In this document: piece by piece, positions 1 through 7,132 of the stretch
Layout: each line of letters starts with the position of its first letter
Position numbering within the stretch: position 1 is the first letter of the stretch
Assembly (NCBI GenBank): GCA_020431945.1
Contig: JAGQHH010000106.1
Span: forward strand, 1-17,090
Source of the DNA: Cyanobacteria bacterium HKST-UBA02
GTDB lineage: Bacteria; Cyanobacteriota; Vampirovibrionia; Obscuribacterales; Obscuribacteraceae
Direction: 5' to 3'
Length of the DNA: 17,090 bases
Position numbers and translations under genes: made by a program
Notes under the pieces: model-generated
What the model saw: only the letters and a program-made list of their open reading frames with translations
Told to the model about the DNA's origin: nothing
The model's database searches: none

Positions 1-755
1 ACACCGACGAACATCTCGACGAATTGCGAGGCCGAGATGCTGAAGAAGGTGGCGTTCGCTTCGCCGGCTACAGCCTTGGCGAGCAGGGTCTTGCCGTTAC
101 CGGGGTCGCCGATGAGCAGCACGCCCTTGGGAGGCTTACCGCCCAGGTACTGCAGCAGTCCCGGGTTGCGGAGGTAGCGGACGACCTCCATGAGCTCTTC
201 CTTCGCTTCCTCGACCCCGGCCACGTCGGCAAAGGTCTTCTTGTCGGCGGAAGGAACGAACTTGCTGGCCTTGGACGCGCCAATCTGGCTGCCCATGCCC
301 ATCTGGTTCTTGGCTGCCCGGCCCATGATCCACATGATGACCATGAACATGAGTATCCAGGGCAGGATGTTGATGACCAGGCCGAGGATGACGTCTACGA
401 ACGTGACGGGCTTCTCCTTGAAGGCCTGGGCGTCGGCGGGAATCTTGAGGTTCTCAGAGAGCTCGAGCAGACGGGCGCTGCCGGCTTCGCCGGGGACCTG
501 AGCCGAAAGCGGAGCTTTCTCGTGGTCCTTGAAGCGAAGCTGAACTTCCTGAACGTGACCCTCCTTGTCCTTGACGAACACGACCTGTTCGACGAGGGAA
601 GGGTCTGCCTGCATCGTGGTGCGAATCTCTTCGAATGCCACGACCTGGGGCTGAAGCGTGCCGGTATCAGCAGGCTGGTGGTTGCCACCCTGCATGAACA
701 ACATCACGAGGATGAAGATACCGACAATCCAGAGCATTGAGTTGCGGTTGAACAT
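1..755 (-). CDS. ftsH: ATP-dependent zinc metalloprotease FtsH, N-terminal 251 residues (cut by window edge)
   Basis: Membrane-anchored AAA+ protease that extracts and degrades membrane and short-lived cytosolic proteins. The start is ATG at 755-753, preceded by GGAG about 10 nt upstream. A first membrane segment covers about residues 7-22, an extracytoplasmic region follows, and a second segment covers about 118-146. The AAA module then begins with the FtsH signature [14 protein letters not shown] (about 175-188), KGVLLIG and [21 protein letters not shown], where the window ends. The zinc protease domain is outside the window. Walker A reads GDPGNGKT (216-223) instead of the near-universal FtsH form GPPGTGKT; the P-loop Lys and Thr are kept. 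It sits 27 nt downstream of an uncharacterised gene on the same strand and is probably co-transcribed with it. Assignment is secure from domain order and motifs. Confidence 0.95.
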   Translation of the reverse strand, partial: MFNRNSMLWIVGIFILVMLFMQGGNHQPADTGTLQPQVVAFEEIRTTMQADPSLVEQVVFVKDKEGHVQEVQLRFKDHEKAPLSAQVPGEAGSARLLELSENLKIPADAQAFKEKPVTFVDVILGLVINILPWILMFMVIMWIMGRAAKNQMGMGSQIGASKASKFVPSADKKTFADVAGVEEAKEELMEVVRYLRNPGLLQYLGGKPPKGVLLIGDPGNGKTLLAKAVAGEANATFFSISASQFVEMFVG

Positions 756-782
756 TGTTTGATTTCTCCGTGGCACTCAGCC

Positions 783-1343
783 TTACTGGGTGGTGGAGGA
801 ACGCGGAGCACGAATGATGCCCCAGCGGATCATGTTGCTCTCAACGATGCCGATGGCGCTTTCGTTGCGATATTCCTTCGCTGCACGAAGGGATTCGAAC
901 TCGCGCCGCTCGATGGCTTTGCCGAGCTCCGCCCAGGCGGTGGTGGAGGCGGGCAGCGTGCTGCCGGTCTCGTCAGTGCTGACGAGCTCTCCTTGCCGGG
1001 TGATGCTGGCTTCGCCGGTGATCACGTTGAGGGTGTAGAAGACGGGCTCTCCCGGGCGGTCGAGCTTGTCCTTGGTGTAGCGCAGAGCGATGAGGGCCAG
1101 ACGGGCCGGTGCTCCGATGGAGGCCCAATCCGCAAGACTGCGTTGGGTGCCTTCCACGGTGACGCCGTCGGCTGCGGTGAAAATCCGTGCCGATTCGCCA
1201 TCCTGGCTGATCTCGTAGCGGTACCTGGCACGGCTCTGGCGGTTGCCTTCGGCAATCTCCAGTGCCTTGATGTAGGCCTTCAGGCCTTTGATTGCCATGC
1301 CCTTGCGCTTCTTGAGAGCGGTATTCTTTTGGGTGCTGGTCAT
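783..1343 (-). CDS. Uncharacterised 186-aa protein upstream of ftsH
   Basis: I do not recognise this family. The protein starts MTSTQKNTALKKRKGMAIKG: a basic N-terminus, then a mixed alpha/beta-looking body rich in Ala, Arg and Glu, ending IRWGIIRAPRSSTTQ. There is no signal peptide, membrane segment or Cys cluster. I chose ATG 1343-1341 because AAAGGAG lies about 7 nt upstream. An in-frame GTG at 1376 would add 11 residues but would place that Shine-Dalgarno inside the coding region. The stop is 27 nt before ftsH on the same strand, suggesting a two-gene operon, so a role near FtsH (adaptor, substrate or unrelated) is possible but unproven. Its base composition resembles ftsH and the 12.7-16.3 kb genes more than the central genes. 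Confidence 0.7.
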   Translation of the reverse strand: MTSTQKNTALKKRKGMAIKGLKAYIKALEIAEGNRQSRARYRYEISQDGESARIFTAADGVTVEGTQRSLADWASIGAPARLALIALRYTKDKLDRPGEPVFYTLNVITGEASITRQGELVSTDETGSTLPASTTAWAELGKAIERREFESLRAAKEYRNESAIGIVESNMIRWGIIRAPRSSTTQ

Positions 1344-1994
1344 GAGACAGCTCCTTTCTTGATGAAGGGTTGCCACCGGCGGATGCCGGCGGATTTGGTA
1401 AAGCGCAGCCCGGACAAACCGGTACCACCTGTCTCCCGTACTGCCTGTGCGTCTGAAGCACGGCCTGGAGTAATTGACTGAGCTCGTGACGGGAGAAGAC
1501 GTCGGTCTCTCCGGATCGGCATGGTCAACCCAGTGATGACATGGTGGTGTTAAGGCTGCATACGTGTTCGATCACCTGCGCGACAGGCGTACAGGTAATT
1601 CTTTTGAATGGACTATCTACAGGATTGCTGGAGATTCCTCTCGAACACTGGAAAAACGTATTTGGACTCGTGAAACCTAGTAAGGTGCCTGTACTCGATT
1701 CAACGACCAGAGACTCAGATATCTTTAAGAACGACGACTCAAGACCTGAACTCTCTGGCATAGTTTCTTTCTCTTATTAAAAAACCATGGTCAGCTGCGG
1801 CTCGAGGATACTTGTCAAGCGAGGCTTCCGTTGGGCGGTCTGGTGATTTAAGCAATTAGCGCAGGCGGGTAAGCGCTTGACAAGACCCTGTAATAGTTAG
1901 CAGAGTTCTGAAAACAATTATGATGTCAAGTATGGTGCAGAACAGGAAGACAGGGCAAGCTTGTTCCTGTTGCATGCCGCTTCGGGGGAGAGAA
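1344..1994. other. Intergenic region between the ftsH operon and the btpA-like gene
   Basis: About 650 bp without a convincing gene. Short overlapping ORFs exist on both strands (for example 1541-1780 plus, 1525-1761 minus), but none has a recognisable domain or good ribosome site. The left part (about 1377-1530) is GC-rich and forms the leader of the 186-aa gene; it has a tandem CCGGCGGAT duplication at about 1376-1395. The middle (about 1540-1780) is more AT-rich. The right part holds the CTTGTCAAGCG/CGCTTGACAAG inverted repeat listed separately. Promoters for both flanking genes should lie here, but I see no clean -35/-10 pair for either. Confidence 0.5.
1811..1884. repeat. 11-bp inverted repeat CTTGTCAAGCG / CGCTTGACAAG
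   Basis: Perfect inverted arms at 1811-1821 and 1874-1884, separated by 52 bp. The right arm contains TTGACA, a consensus -35 hexamer pointing toward the btpA-like gene, but no good -10 stands 16-18 bp downstream. The arms could bind a regulator controlling the gene at 1995, or could be coincidental. A related string, GCTTGACAA followed by CCTGTTATAG, occurs at about 16672-16690 upstream of another plus-strand gene. Confidence 0.4.
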
Positions 1995-2834
1995 ATGCTG
2001 GAAGGTCTTGACAGCCTGTTCGGTGTAGAAAAGCCTGTAATCGGAGTCATTCATTTATTGCCCTTGCCGGGGTCGCCTGCTTACACAGGCGAGCTGGAAG
2101 AAGCGCTGTCTCGCGCAGAGCAGGAGGCTATGGCTCTGGCTTCCGGTGGGGCCGACGGGATAATAGTCGAGAACTTTTTCGACTCACCCTTCACCAGAGA
2201 AAGGGTCGATGCTGCCACAGCTTGTGCTCTCACACTGGCGGTGAAGCGAGTGATGGGGGCCACGGACCTGCCTGTAGGCGTCAATGTCCTGCGCAACGAT
2301 GCGCGCACGGCCCTGGCGGTAGCCACTGCCAGTGGTGCGAGCTTCATCCGGGTGAATGTCCTGAGCGGAGCCATGTTGACCGATCAGGGTATTATCGAGG
2401 GTGATGCCTATGGAGTACATCATTACCGCAAGCAGATCATGGCAGGTAGTGTGCGAATCTTCGCCGATGTCATGGTCAAGCATGCCTATCCTCTTGCGGA
2501 ATCCTTCGATATCGGCACTTCGGCCAGGGAGACCCTGGAGCGAGCTCATGCGGATGCCATCATAGTCAGTGGCACCGGGACAGGCAGTATGCCCGCTCTC
2601 GGGGACCTCGAGTCCGTCAGGCGAGCCGCTCCGGCAGCACCGCTGTTAGTCGGTAGTGGCGCTTCCCGGGAAAATGTCGGGGAGCTTCTCGGGCTGGCCG
2701 ATGGCATTATCGTGGGCACTTCCTTGAAGCGTCAGGGGCGAGTGGAGAATCCGGTGGATGTGGACCGCGTGCGGAGTCTGGTCGATGCAGTGAAGGCTAT
2801 TAGGAGCAGGGCTTCCGATGAGCGAGGACAGTAA
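1995..2834 (+). CDS. BtpA/SgcQ-family TIM-barrel protein
   Basis: The 279-aa product matches the BtpA/SgcQ family throughout: GVEKPVIGVIHLLPLPGSP near the N-terminus, GADGIIVENFFDSPF, LPVGVNVLRNDA, FIRVNVLSGAMLTDQGIIEG, IFADVMVKHA, DAIIVSGTGTGSMP, LLVGSGASRENV and DGIIVGTSLKRQG. These are the strand-loop units of a (beta/alpha)8 barrel. In Synechocystis, BtpA is needed to stabilise photosystem I; in non-phototrophs the role is unknown, and some relatives (SgcQ) sit in sugar operons. I chose ATG 1995 over the upstream ATG 1920 because GGGGGAG lies 5 nt before it and the conserved family sequence begins just after it. Its 3' end overlaps the next gene by 17 bp, suggesting translational coupling. 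Confidence 0.9.
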   Translation: MLEGLDSLFGVEKPVIGVIHLLPLPGSPAYTGELEEALSRAEQEAMALASGGADGIIVENFFDSPFTRERVDAATACALTLAVKRVMGATDLPVGVNVLRNDARTALAVATASGASFIRVNVLSGAMLTDQGIIEGDAYGVHHYRKQIMAGSVRIFADVMVKHAYPLAESFDIGTSARETLERAHADAIIVSGTGTGSMPALGDLESVRRAAPAAPLLVGSGASRENVGELLGLADGIIVGTSLKRQGRVENPVDVDRVRSLVDAVKAIRSRASDERGQ

Positions 2835-3747
2835 GCCTGAGAAAATCGTGCCGCCTTACGCCATTGCGCTGGTGGTGCTTTTGGTTCTTATCGGCGCTGC
2901 GGTCGCCTACTGGTTCATGGCAGGATCCACCCGTCGTGACATCCCTCGCGAAAAGGGACCGATCCGCGTTCTCATGGTCGGAAGCGGTTTGCTCATAGTC
3001 AACGACATTCCCAATATGGTCCGAATGATCGGCTCGAGCAAGCGTGAAAAGCATCAGGTAGAGGTCACTTCGGTGGCTGTGGAGGGTTTTTCCCTGAGCC
3101 AGCATCTCCAGGAGAAGTCCGCCCTGAAATGTCTGTCTGAAGCTGACGGAGATGATCATTTCGATTTTGTGGTCTTGCAACCCGAGCGGGACGCGCTTCT
3201 GGCTGAGCCCTTCGATAATTTGCAGGCGGTGAGGGAATTCGGTCTGGAAGCCAAAAAGAGTGGTGCCAAGGTCGTCCTGCTCATGCCCTGGGCGGACCGC
3301 GGTGAAGATGCGCGCCAGGAGGTGGTCAGCGCCCTCTGCCGGCGATTGAGCCAGCGTCTGGCTGTCGAGGTCGCACCTTCCGGCGATGTCCTTTTCGAGG
3401 CGGCCAGGCGCTATCCCGAGCTCAAAGTGTTCGAGGAAGACAATCATCATGCCAGCCAGATCGGCGCCTGGCTGGTGGCGTCATCGGTCTATTCGGCAGT
3501 CACTGGTCGCCGGTCGGCAGCCGATCGCAATCTAGTCGCTTATGACTATGGCGATGTCCGGATCCCGTTTGTGGACATGGCGCCGTCTCGAGAGAATGAG
3601 CTCGCAGAAATGGTGTTCCGCCAGGTAGAGAAGGATAATCGAGCCTTTCATCTGGGAATGCAAGAAAGACAGGTAAATCCCACATCGGTTCTGAAATCGG
3701 CTCCGGGCAAGAAGAAGCAGGAGTCAAAGAAAGTCGATCAGGAGTGA
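2818..3747 (+). CDS. Membrane-anchored SGNH-hydrolase-like protein, nucleophile apparently absent
   Basis: A 309-aa protein with a cytosolic N-terminus, one membrane helix at about 14-35 (YAIALVVLLVLIGAAVAYWF) and an external domain. That domain follows the SGNH/DUF4886 pattern: RVLMVGSGLLIVNDIPNMV (block I), VEVTSVAVEGFSLSQHL, FDFVVLQPERD, GAKVVLLMPWAD, and EEDNHHASQIGAWLVASSVY (block V). In active relatives block I reads G-N-S, with Ser as nucleophile; here the aligned triplet is G55-S56-G57, so the serine is missing or shifted by one. The block V Asp208 and His211 are kept. It overlaps the btpA-like gene by 17 bp and the convergent DUF4388-like gene by 10 bp. The C-terminus is Lys-rich. 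The fold assignment is by motif alignment; the function is unknown. Confidence 0.7.
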   Translation: MSEDSKPEKIVPPYAIALVVLLVLIGAAVAYWFMAGSTRRDIPREKGPIRVLMVGSGLLIVNDIPNMVRMIGSSKREKHQVEVTSVAVEGFSLSQHLQEKSALKCLSEADGDDHFDFVVLQPERDALLAEPFDNLQAVREFGLEAKKSGAKVVLLMPWADRGEDARQEVVSALCRRLSQRLAVEVAPSGDVLFEAARRYPELKVFEEDNHHASQIGAWLVASSVYSAVTGRRSAADRNLVAYDYGDVRIPFVDMAPSRENELAEMVFRQVEKDNRAFHLGMQERQVNPTSVLKSAPGKKKQESKKVDQE

Positions 3748-4745
3748 TCGGGTTTTTCCTTTTTCTCTGGTTGATTCTTGTCCGGATCTACGACGAAAAA
3801 CCGCGTGCGCGGACCGAACAAGCCTGGAACCCGGTTGCCCATCCCGAGACCGCTGAGGGAAACAGGGCTCGAGCGAGATTGTCCGGCTTGTGAAGGATCC
3901 GGCGAGTCTGTTGAAGAATCCGGAGGTGACGGGGGAAGAAAGGCATCCTGGCTGCCTTCCGCTTCTGAATCGATTTCACCGTCGCTTTCATATTCGGCGC
4001 TCAAATTGATACCGGTGATCTGCTCCAGGTCTTTCACCACTTCATAGAGCTCGGCGTCGGTCTGGTACATCCAGCATTTCACCCTGTCTACCCAGATGAC
4101 CATGTCGATGATCGCCTGGCTGATGTCGGCATTGTCCTGTTTGAGGCGGGCGATTACCCAGCTCGGCAGAGCGACGCCCTCCCTGTTGTTCTGCTCGTCT
4201 GTGCCGGCAAGCTCTGCCAACCCGTCGGCTAGCCAGCTCGCCACGGTGGTGACGAATTCGCGCCGGCTCAAGTCCATGTGCCCCAGGCATTCTTCTAAGC
4301 TTCGCTTGCCGTCGAGATGTTCGAGACCGGGTCTGGAGGTAATCTGAGCTGCCACCGATACGGCCGTGCCTGTTTCGGCCAGGACAGTCGCCGGGGTGAC
4401 ACCGAGATCCGCCAGGAGTCTGGTGCTTTTCGCATAAGCGAGACCGTCCTTGAGAATCTGCTCGAAAGTCGCACCGGGCTCGTCGTCTACTACCGAGCGC
4501 CGCCTCTCGGCGACCTCTTCCTCCTGGAAAGCGAAGGTGCCGCTGGTCCAGAGAAAGAGCTCCATGAGCGCATCCATGCCGTCGATACCTTCGAGCTCGG
4601 CATGGACCGGAATACCGTCGGCAACCAGTAGAACGGCATAGCGGGCGCCCTGCTGGAACGAGAACTTGCCGGTGAGGGCACCGGTGCGGACGAGTTGCAG
4701 GAGATTGGGAAGATTGACCTTCGAAAGCTCGCCTGACAGCTGCAC
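3738..4745 (-). CDS. DUF4388 (PATAN-like) domain protein
   Basis: A 335-aa protein starting at GTG 4745-4743 with AAGGAG 7 nt upstream. The open frame continues antisense through proS to 5888, but conserved sequence begins only here. Residues about 2-100 (LSGELSKVNLPNLLQLVRTG, LTGKFSFQQGARYAVLLVADG, IPVHAELEGIDGMDALMEL, TSGTFAFQEEE) match DUF4388, a small domain common in multidomain regulatory and gliding/polarity proteins. The middle (about 100-240) is helical and unassigned. The C-terminal 90 residues are rich in Ser, Pro, Asp and Glu and look disordered, with a Lys-rich end. No membrane segment is present. It is divergent from proS with its own promoter-like sequence, and its tail overlaps the convergent SGNH-like gene by 10 bp. 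A scaffold or signalling role is inferred only from the domain. Confidence 0.7.
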   Translation of the reverse strand: MQLSGELSKVNLPNLLQLVRTGALTGKFSFQQGARYAVLLVADGIPVHAELEGIDGMDALMELFLWTSGTFAFQEEEVAERRRSVVDDEPGATFEQILKDGLAYAKSTRLLADLGVTPATVLAETGTAVSVAAQITSRPGLEHLDGKRSLEECLGHMDLSRREFVTTVASWLADGLAELAGTDEQNNREGVALPSWVIARLKQDNADISQAIIDMVIWVDRVKCWMYQTDAELYEVVKDLEQITGINLSAEYESDGEIDSEAEGSQDAFLPPSPPDSSTDSPDPSQAGQSRSSPVSLSGLGMGNRVPGLFGPRTRFFVVDPDKNQPEKKEKPDHS

Positions 4746-4767
4746 GTTGCGGCTCCTTAAAAATACA

Positions 4768-4797
4768 AGTATAGCCAGCCTTGATGCCGGGCGTAAA
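4768..4797 (-). promoter_or_regulatory. Putative sigma70-type promoter for the DUF4388-like gene
   Basis: On the minus strand TTTACG (4797-4792) and TATACT (4773-4768) are separated by 18 bp. This gives a predicted start about 15-20 nt before the GTG codon, leaving room for the AAGGAG ribosome site. The -10 is 5/6 to consensus; the -35 is weaker. Confidence 0.5.
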
Positions 4798-4804
4798 TCC
4801 TTTT

Positions 4805-4834
4805 TTGATGCGATATACTGACCTCTTCTTAAAT
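4805..4834 (+). promoter_or_regulatory. Candidate promoter region for the proS cluster
   Basis: TTGATG (4805-4810) and TTAAAT (4829-4834) are spaced by 18 bp. This would place the start close to the GGGGG ribosome site at about 4841. Inside the interval TATACT (4814-4819) is a better -10 with a poor -35, and would give a leader of about 30 nt. Which one is used cannot be decided by eye. The region is divergent from the DUF4388-like promoter. Confidence 0.35.
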
Positions 4835-4856
4835 AGCATAGGGGGACGTCTCCAAA

Positions 4857-6311
4857 ATGGAAGTCAAGGAAAATCTCAAGGGCGGGCGTGAAGACGCCGC
4901 TGAGTCCGATGATCGCAGCAAGTGGTATACCGACACGATCATCCAGTCCGAGCTTGCCGACTATGCTCCGGTGAAAGGATGCATGGTGATCAGGCCCTAT
5001 GGCTACGCCCTCTGGGAAAACATCCAGAAAGCTCTCGACAAGATGATCAAAGACACCGGTCATCAAAATGCCTACTTCCCTCTGTTCATTCCGGAATCTT
5101 TCCTCAACAAAGAGAAAGAGCATGTCGAGGGGTTCGCCCCTGAATGTGCCGTGGTCACGCACGGGGGTGGTAAAAAGCTGGAAGAGCCGCTGGTGGTTCG
5201 TCCGACTTCCGAAACCATCATCAACCATATGTTTTCGAAATGGGTCCAGTCCTGGCGGGATCTCCCCATCCTGATCAATCAATGGGCCAATGTCGTGCGC
5301 TGGGAGATGCGCACCCGGCTCTTCTTGCGGACTGCCGAATTTCTCTGGCAGGAAGGGCATACGGCTCACGCCACCGCCGATGAGGCGGAAGCGGAAGCCA
5401 GACAGATGCTGGAGTGCTACCGCAAGCTCGCCGAGGAATGGCTGGCACTGCCGGTGTTGACCGGTGAGAAGACCGAGAGCGAGCGTTTCGCCGGTGCCGT
5501 TCGGACCTATTGCATCGAAGCTATGATGCGCGACGGCAAAGCGCTTCAGGCTGGGACCTCGCACTTCCTGGGCCAGAATTTCGCCAAGGCTTTCGATATT
5601 CAGTTCCAGAGTCAGGAGGGCGGTCTGGAGTATGCCTGGCAAACGAGCTGGGGTGTCTCCACCAGACTTGTAGGCGCTATCGTTCTCGGCCACGGTGATG
5701 AGAAAGGCCTGATTCTTCCACCCAAGATCGCTCCTTATCAGATCGTGATCGTGCCGATTTACAAAACCGACGAAGAAAGAGAAAAGGTTTCTGCCTACTG
5801 CCTGGAAGTCAGCAAAGAGCTCGGGGAAGATTTCCGTGTTTATCTGGATGACCGGGACAATCTCACTCCGGGCTTCAAGTTCAACCACTGGGAGCAGAAA
5901 GGCGTACCGGTGAGGCTCAATATCGGGCCCAAAGACGTGGCCAATAACGTCGTGGAAATCGCTCGCCGGGATACCCGGGAGAAGATTCGCAACGTCAATC
6001 GGCAGAGCCTCAGAAGCGAGCTCGCCGGGCTCCTCGACGACATCCAGAAGAGTATCTATAACAACGCCCTGGAGTTCCGCAAGAAGAACACCGTTCAGGT
6101 GTCTACTTATGATGAGCTCAAAGAGGCTCTTCAGGGCAAGAACGTTTTCGTCGAGACCTTCTTCGATGGAGACAGCGATGACGAGGGGCGGATCAAAGAC
6201 GAGACAAAAGCCACGGTCCGGGTGATTCCTTTTGAAAACAGCGAGGAAGGAGCCTGTATGCTCACCGGTCGCAAGACCACGCGAAAAGCGATTTTCGCCC
6301 GGGCATACTGA
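4857..6311 (+). CDS. proS: Prolyl-tRNA synthetase, archaeal/eukaryote-type (ProS type 3)
   Basis: Class II synthetase that charges tRNA-Pro in the cytosol. At 484 aa it has the short architecture without the bacterial editing insertion. Visible motifs are the N-terminal KWYTDTIIQSELADYAPVKG; motif 1 region GHQNAYFPLFIPESFL; RPTSE (115-119); motif 2 WANVVRWEMRTRLFLRTAEFL followed by WQEGHTAHA; GTSHFLGQNF; and motif 3 GHGDEKGLILPPKIAP. The anticodon-binding domain follows (about 295-400: QIVIVPIY, VYLDDRDNLTPGFKFNHWEQ, GVPVRLNIGPKDV). The C-terminal domain ends in the conserved tyrosine (FARAY) but has only one Cys near its end, so the zinc site of some relatives appears lost. GGGGG precedes ATG by about 11 nt. 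The next gene starts 8 nt downstream. Confidence 0.95.
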   Translation: MEVKENLKGGREDAAESDDRSKWYTDTIIQSELADYAPVKGCMVIRPYGYALWENIQKALDKMIKDTGHQNAYFPLFIPESFLNKEKEHVEGFAPECAVVTHGGGKKLEEPLVVRPTSETIINHMFSKWVQSWRDLPILINQWANVVRWEMRTRLFLRTAEFLWQEGHTAHATADEAEAEARQMLECYRKLAEEWLALPVLTGEKTESERFAGAVRTYCIEAMMRDGKALQAGTSHFLGQNFAKAFDIQFQSQEGGLEYAWQTSWGVSTRLVGAIVLGHGDEKGLILPPKIAPYQIVIVPIYKTDEEREKVSAYCLEVSKELGEDFRVYLDDRDNLTPGFKFNHWEQKGVPVRLNIGPKDVANNVVEIARRDTREKIRNVNRQSLRSELAGLLDDIQKSIYNNALEFRKKNTVQVSTYDELKEALQGKNVFVETFFDGDSDDEGRIKDETKATVRVIPFENSEEGACMLTGRKTTRKAIFARAY

Positions 6312-6319
6312 AAATCCCG

Positions 6320-7132
6320 ATGAGCGGCTCTTATGATTCGCCCCTTGCCGAGTCGGTCTTCGGCAAGCGGGTTAGCATAGACATAGCGGGAGAGACCATC
6401 GCTGCCAGTCTGCATCAGCCTGAGAAAAATGCCGGTGTCGCACCGGTGCTCTTGCTGCACGGTCTGGGAGGCAGCCGCCATGAGCACAACGGGATTTTTA
6501 TCCGGACTGCCGCACGCATGGCCGCTGCAGGAATCACGGTAATGCGTATGGATTTTCGCGGAGCCGGCGAAAGCACCGGGACCACTATCAATATGAAGCC
6601 GTCGTCTCTTGTTGCCGATACCCTGGCGGGCATCGCCTTTCTCAAAGAAAGCTGCCAGGCGGAGCGAGTCACTGTCCTGGGCTTGAGCCTGGGTGGACTG
6701 GTGGCCTCCCTTGCCGCCCTGGAGAGCGAGGATCTGGATTCCCTGGTGCTCTGGGAGGCGCCCTTCGACCTGATCGAGACCTTCACTCGTCTGCTCGGAC
6801 CATTCTCCATTGAGAAAGTGCGTGCCCGTGGCTATCTCCAGGCAGGGCTATTGCAGGTCAGCCATGATTTCGTAGAAGGATTTCGCAGGCTCGATTCCCG
6901 GGAGCTCATGAAAGCTGTGACTATTCCAGTCCTGGTCGTCCAGGGAACCGACGATAAGATCGTTCGATTCGAGGATGCCGAGCGCTGGCGAAAGGCGCTT
7001 ATTGGCTCTCGCTGCGAGGTGGTCTATGTCAAGGATGCCGATCATGCTTTCCCTGCCGAGGCTCACGCCGAGAAAGCCATAGCCGAGACCATCGCCTGGC
7101 TCAGTACAAGGAGTACCCCATGGACCCCATAG
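6320..7132 (+). CDS. Alpha/beta-hydrolase fold protein (serine hydrolase)
   Basis: A 270-aa cytosolic protein with no signal peptide. The oxyanion strand VLLLHGLGGSRHEHN (43-57), DFRGAGEST (78-86), nucleophile elbow GLSLGG with Ser123, an acid at D211/D212 in QGTDDKIV, and His242 in KDADHAFP complete the triad of the peptidase S9/dienelactone-hydrolase-like group. The substrate cannot be told; esterase, acyl-peptidase or thioesterase are all possible. It starts 8 nt after proS, with no strong ribosome site of its own, and overlaps tldD by 13 bp, so it is probably translated as part of the proS-tldD-tldE transcript. Conserved linkage with tldD would hint at peptide or peptide-ester processing, but that is speculation. 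Confidence 0.85.
   Translation: MSGSYDSPLAESVFGKRVSIDIAGETIAASLHQPEKNAGVAPVLLLHGLGGSRHEHNGIFIRTAARMAAAGITVMRMDFRGAGESTGTTINMKPSSLVADTLAGIAFLKESCQAERVTVLGLSLGGLVASLAALESEDLDSLVLWEAPFDLIETFTRLLGPFSIEKVRARGYLQAGLLQVSHDFVEGFRRLDSRELMKAVTIPVLVVQGTDDKIVRFEDAERWRKALIGSRCEVVYVKDADHAFPAEAHAEKAIAETIAWLSTRSTPWTP

Noticed and set aside
24..740. 238-aa plus-strand ORF over ftsH
   Set aside because: It is the exact antisense of a clear FtsH N-terminus.
891..910. tRNA-like TTCGAAT string (T-loop resemblance)
   Set aside because: It is inside the 186-aa coding region and no cloverleaf can be built around it.
973..1461. 162-aa minus-strand frame with a CPGC motif in the leader of the 186-aa gene
   Set aside because: Most of it is out of frame inside the 186-aa gene; the non-overlapping part is about 40 residues with a single CxxC and no ribosome site.
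759..1481. 240-aa plus-strand ORF
   Set aside because: It is antisense to the 186-aa gene, which has the better ribosome site and sits in an operon arrangement.
1541..1780. 79-aa plus-strand ORF and the overlapping 78-aa minus-strand ORF (1525-1761)
   Set aside because: No ribosome site, no recognisable family, and AT-rich intergenic composition.
4746..5888. Long minus-strand extension of the DUF4388-like frame, antisense to proS
   Set aside because: It mirrors the conserved proS gene, and a GTG with AAGGAG at 4745 marks the true start.
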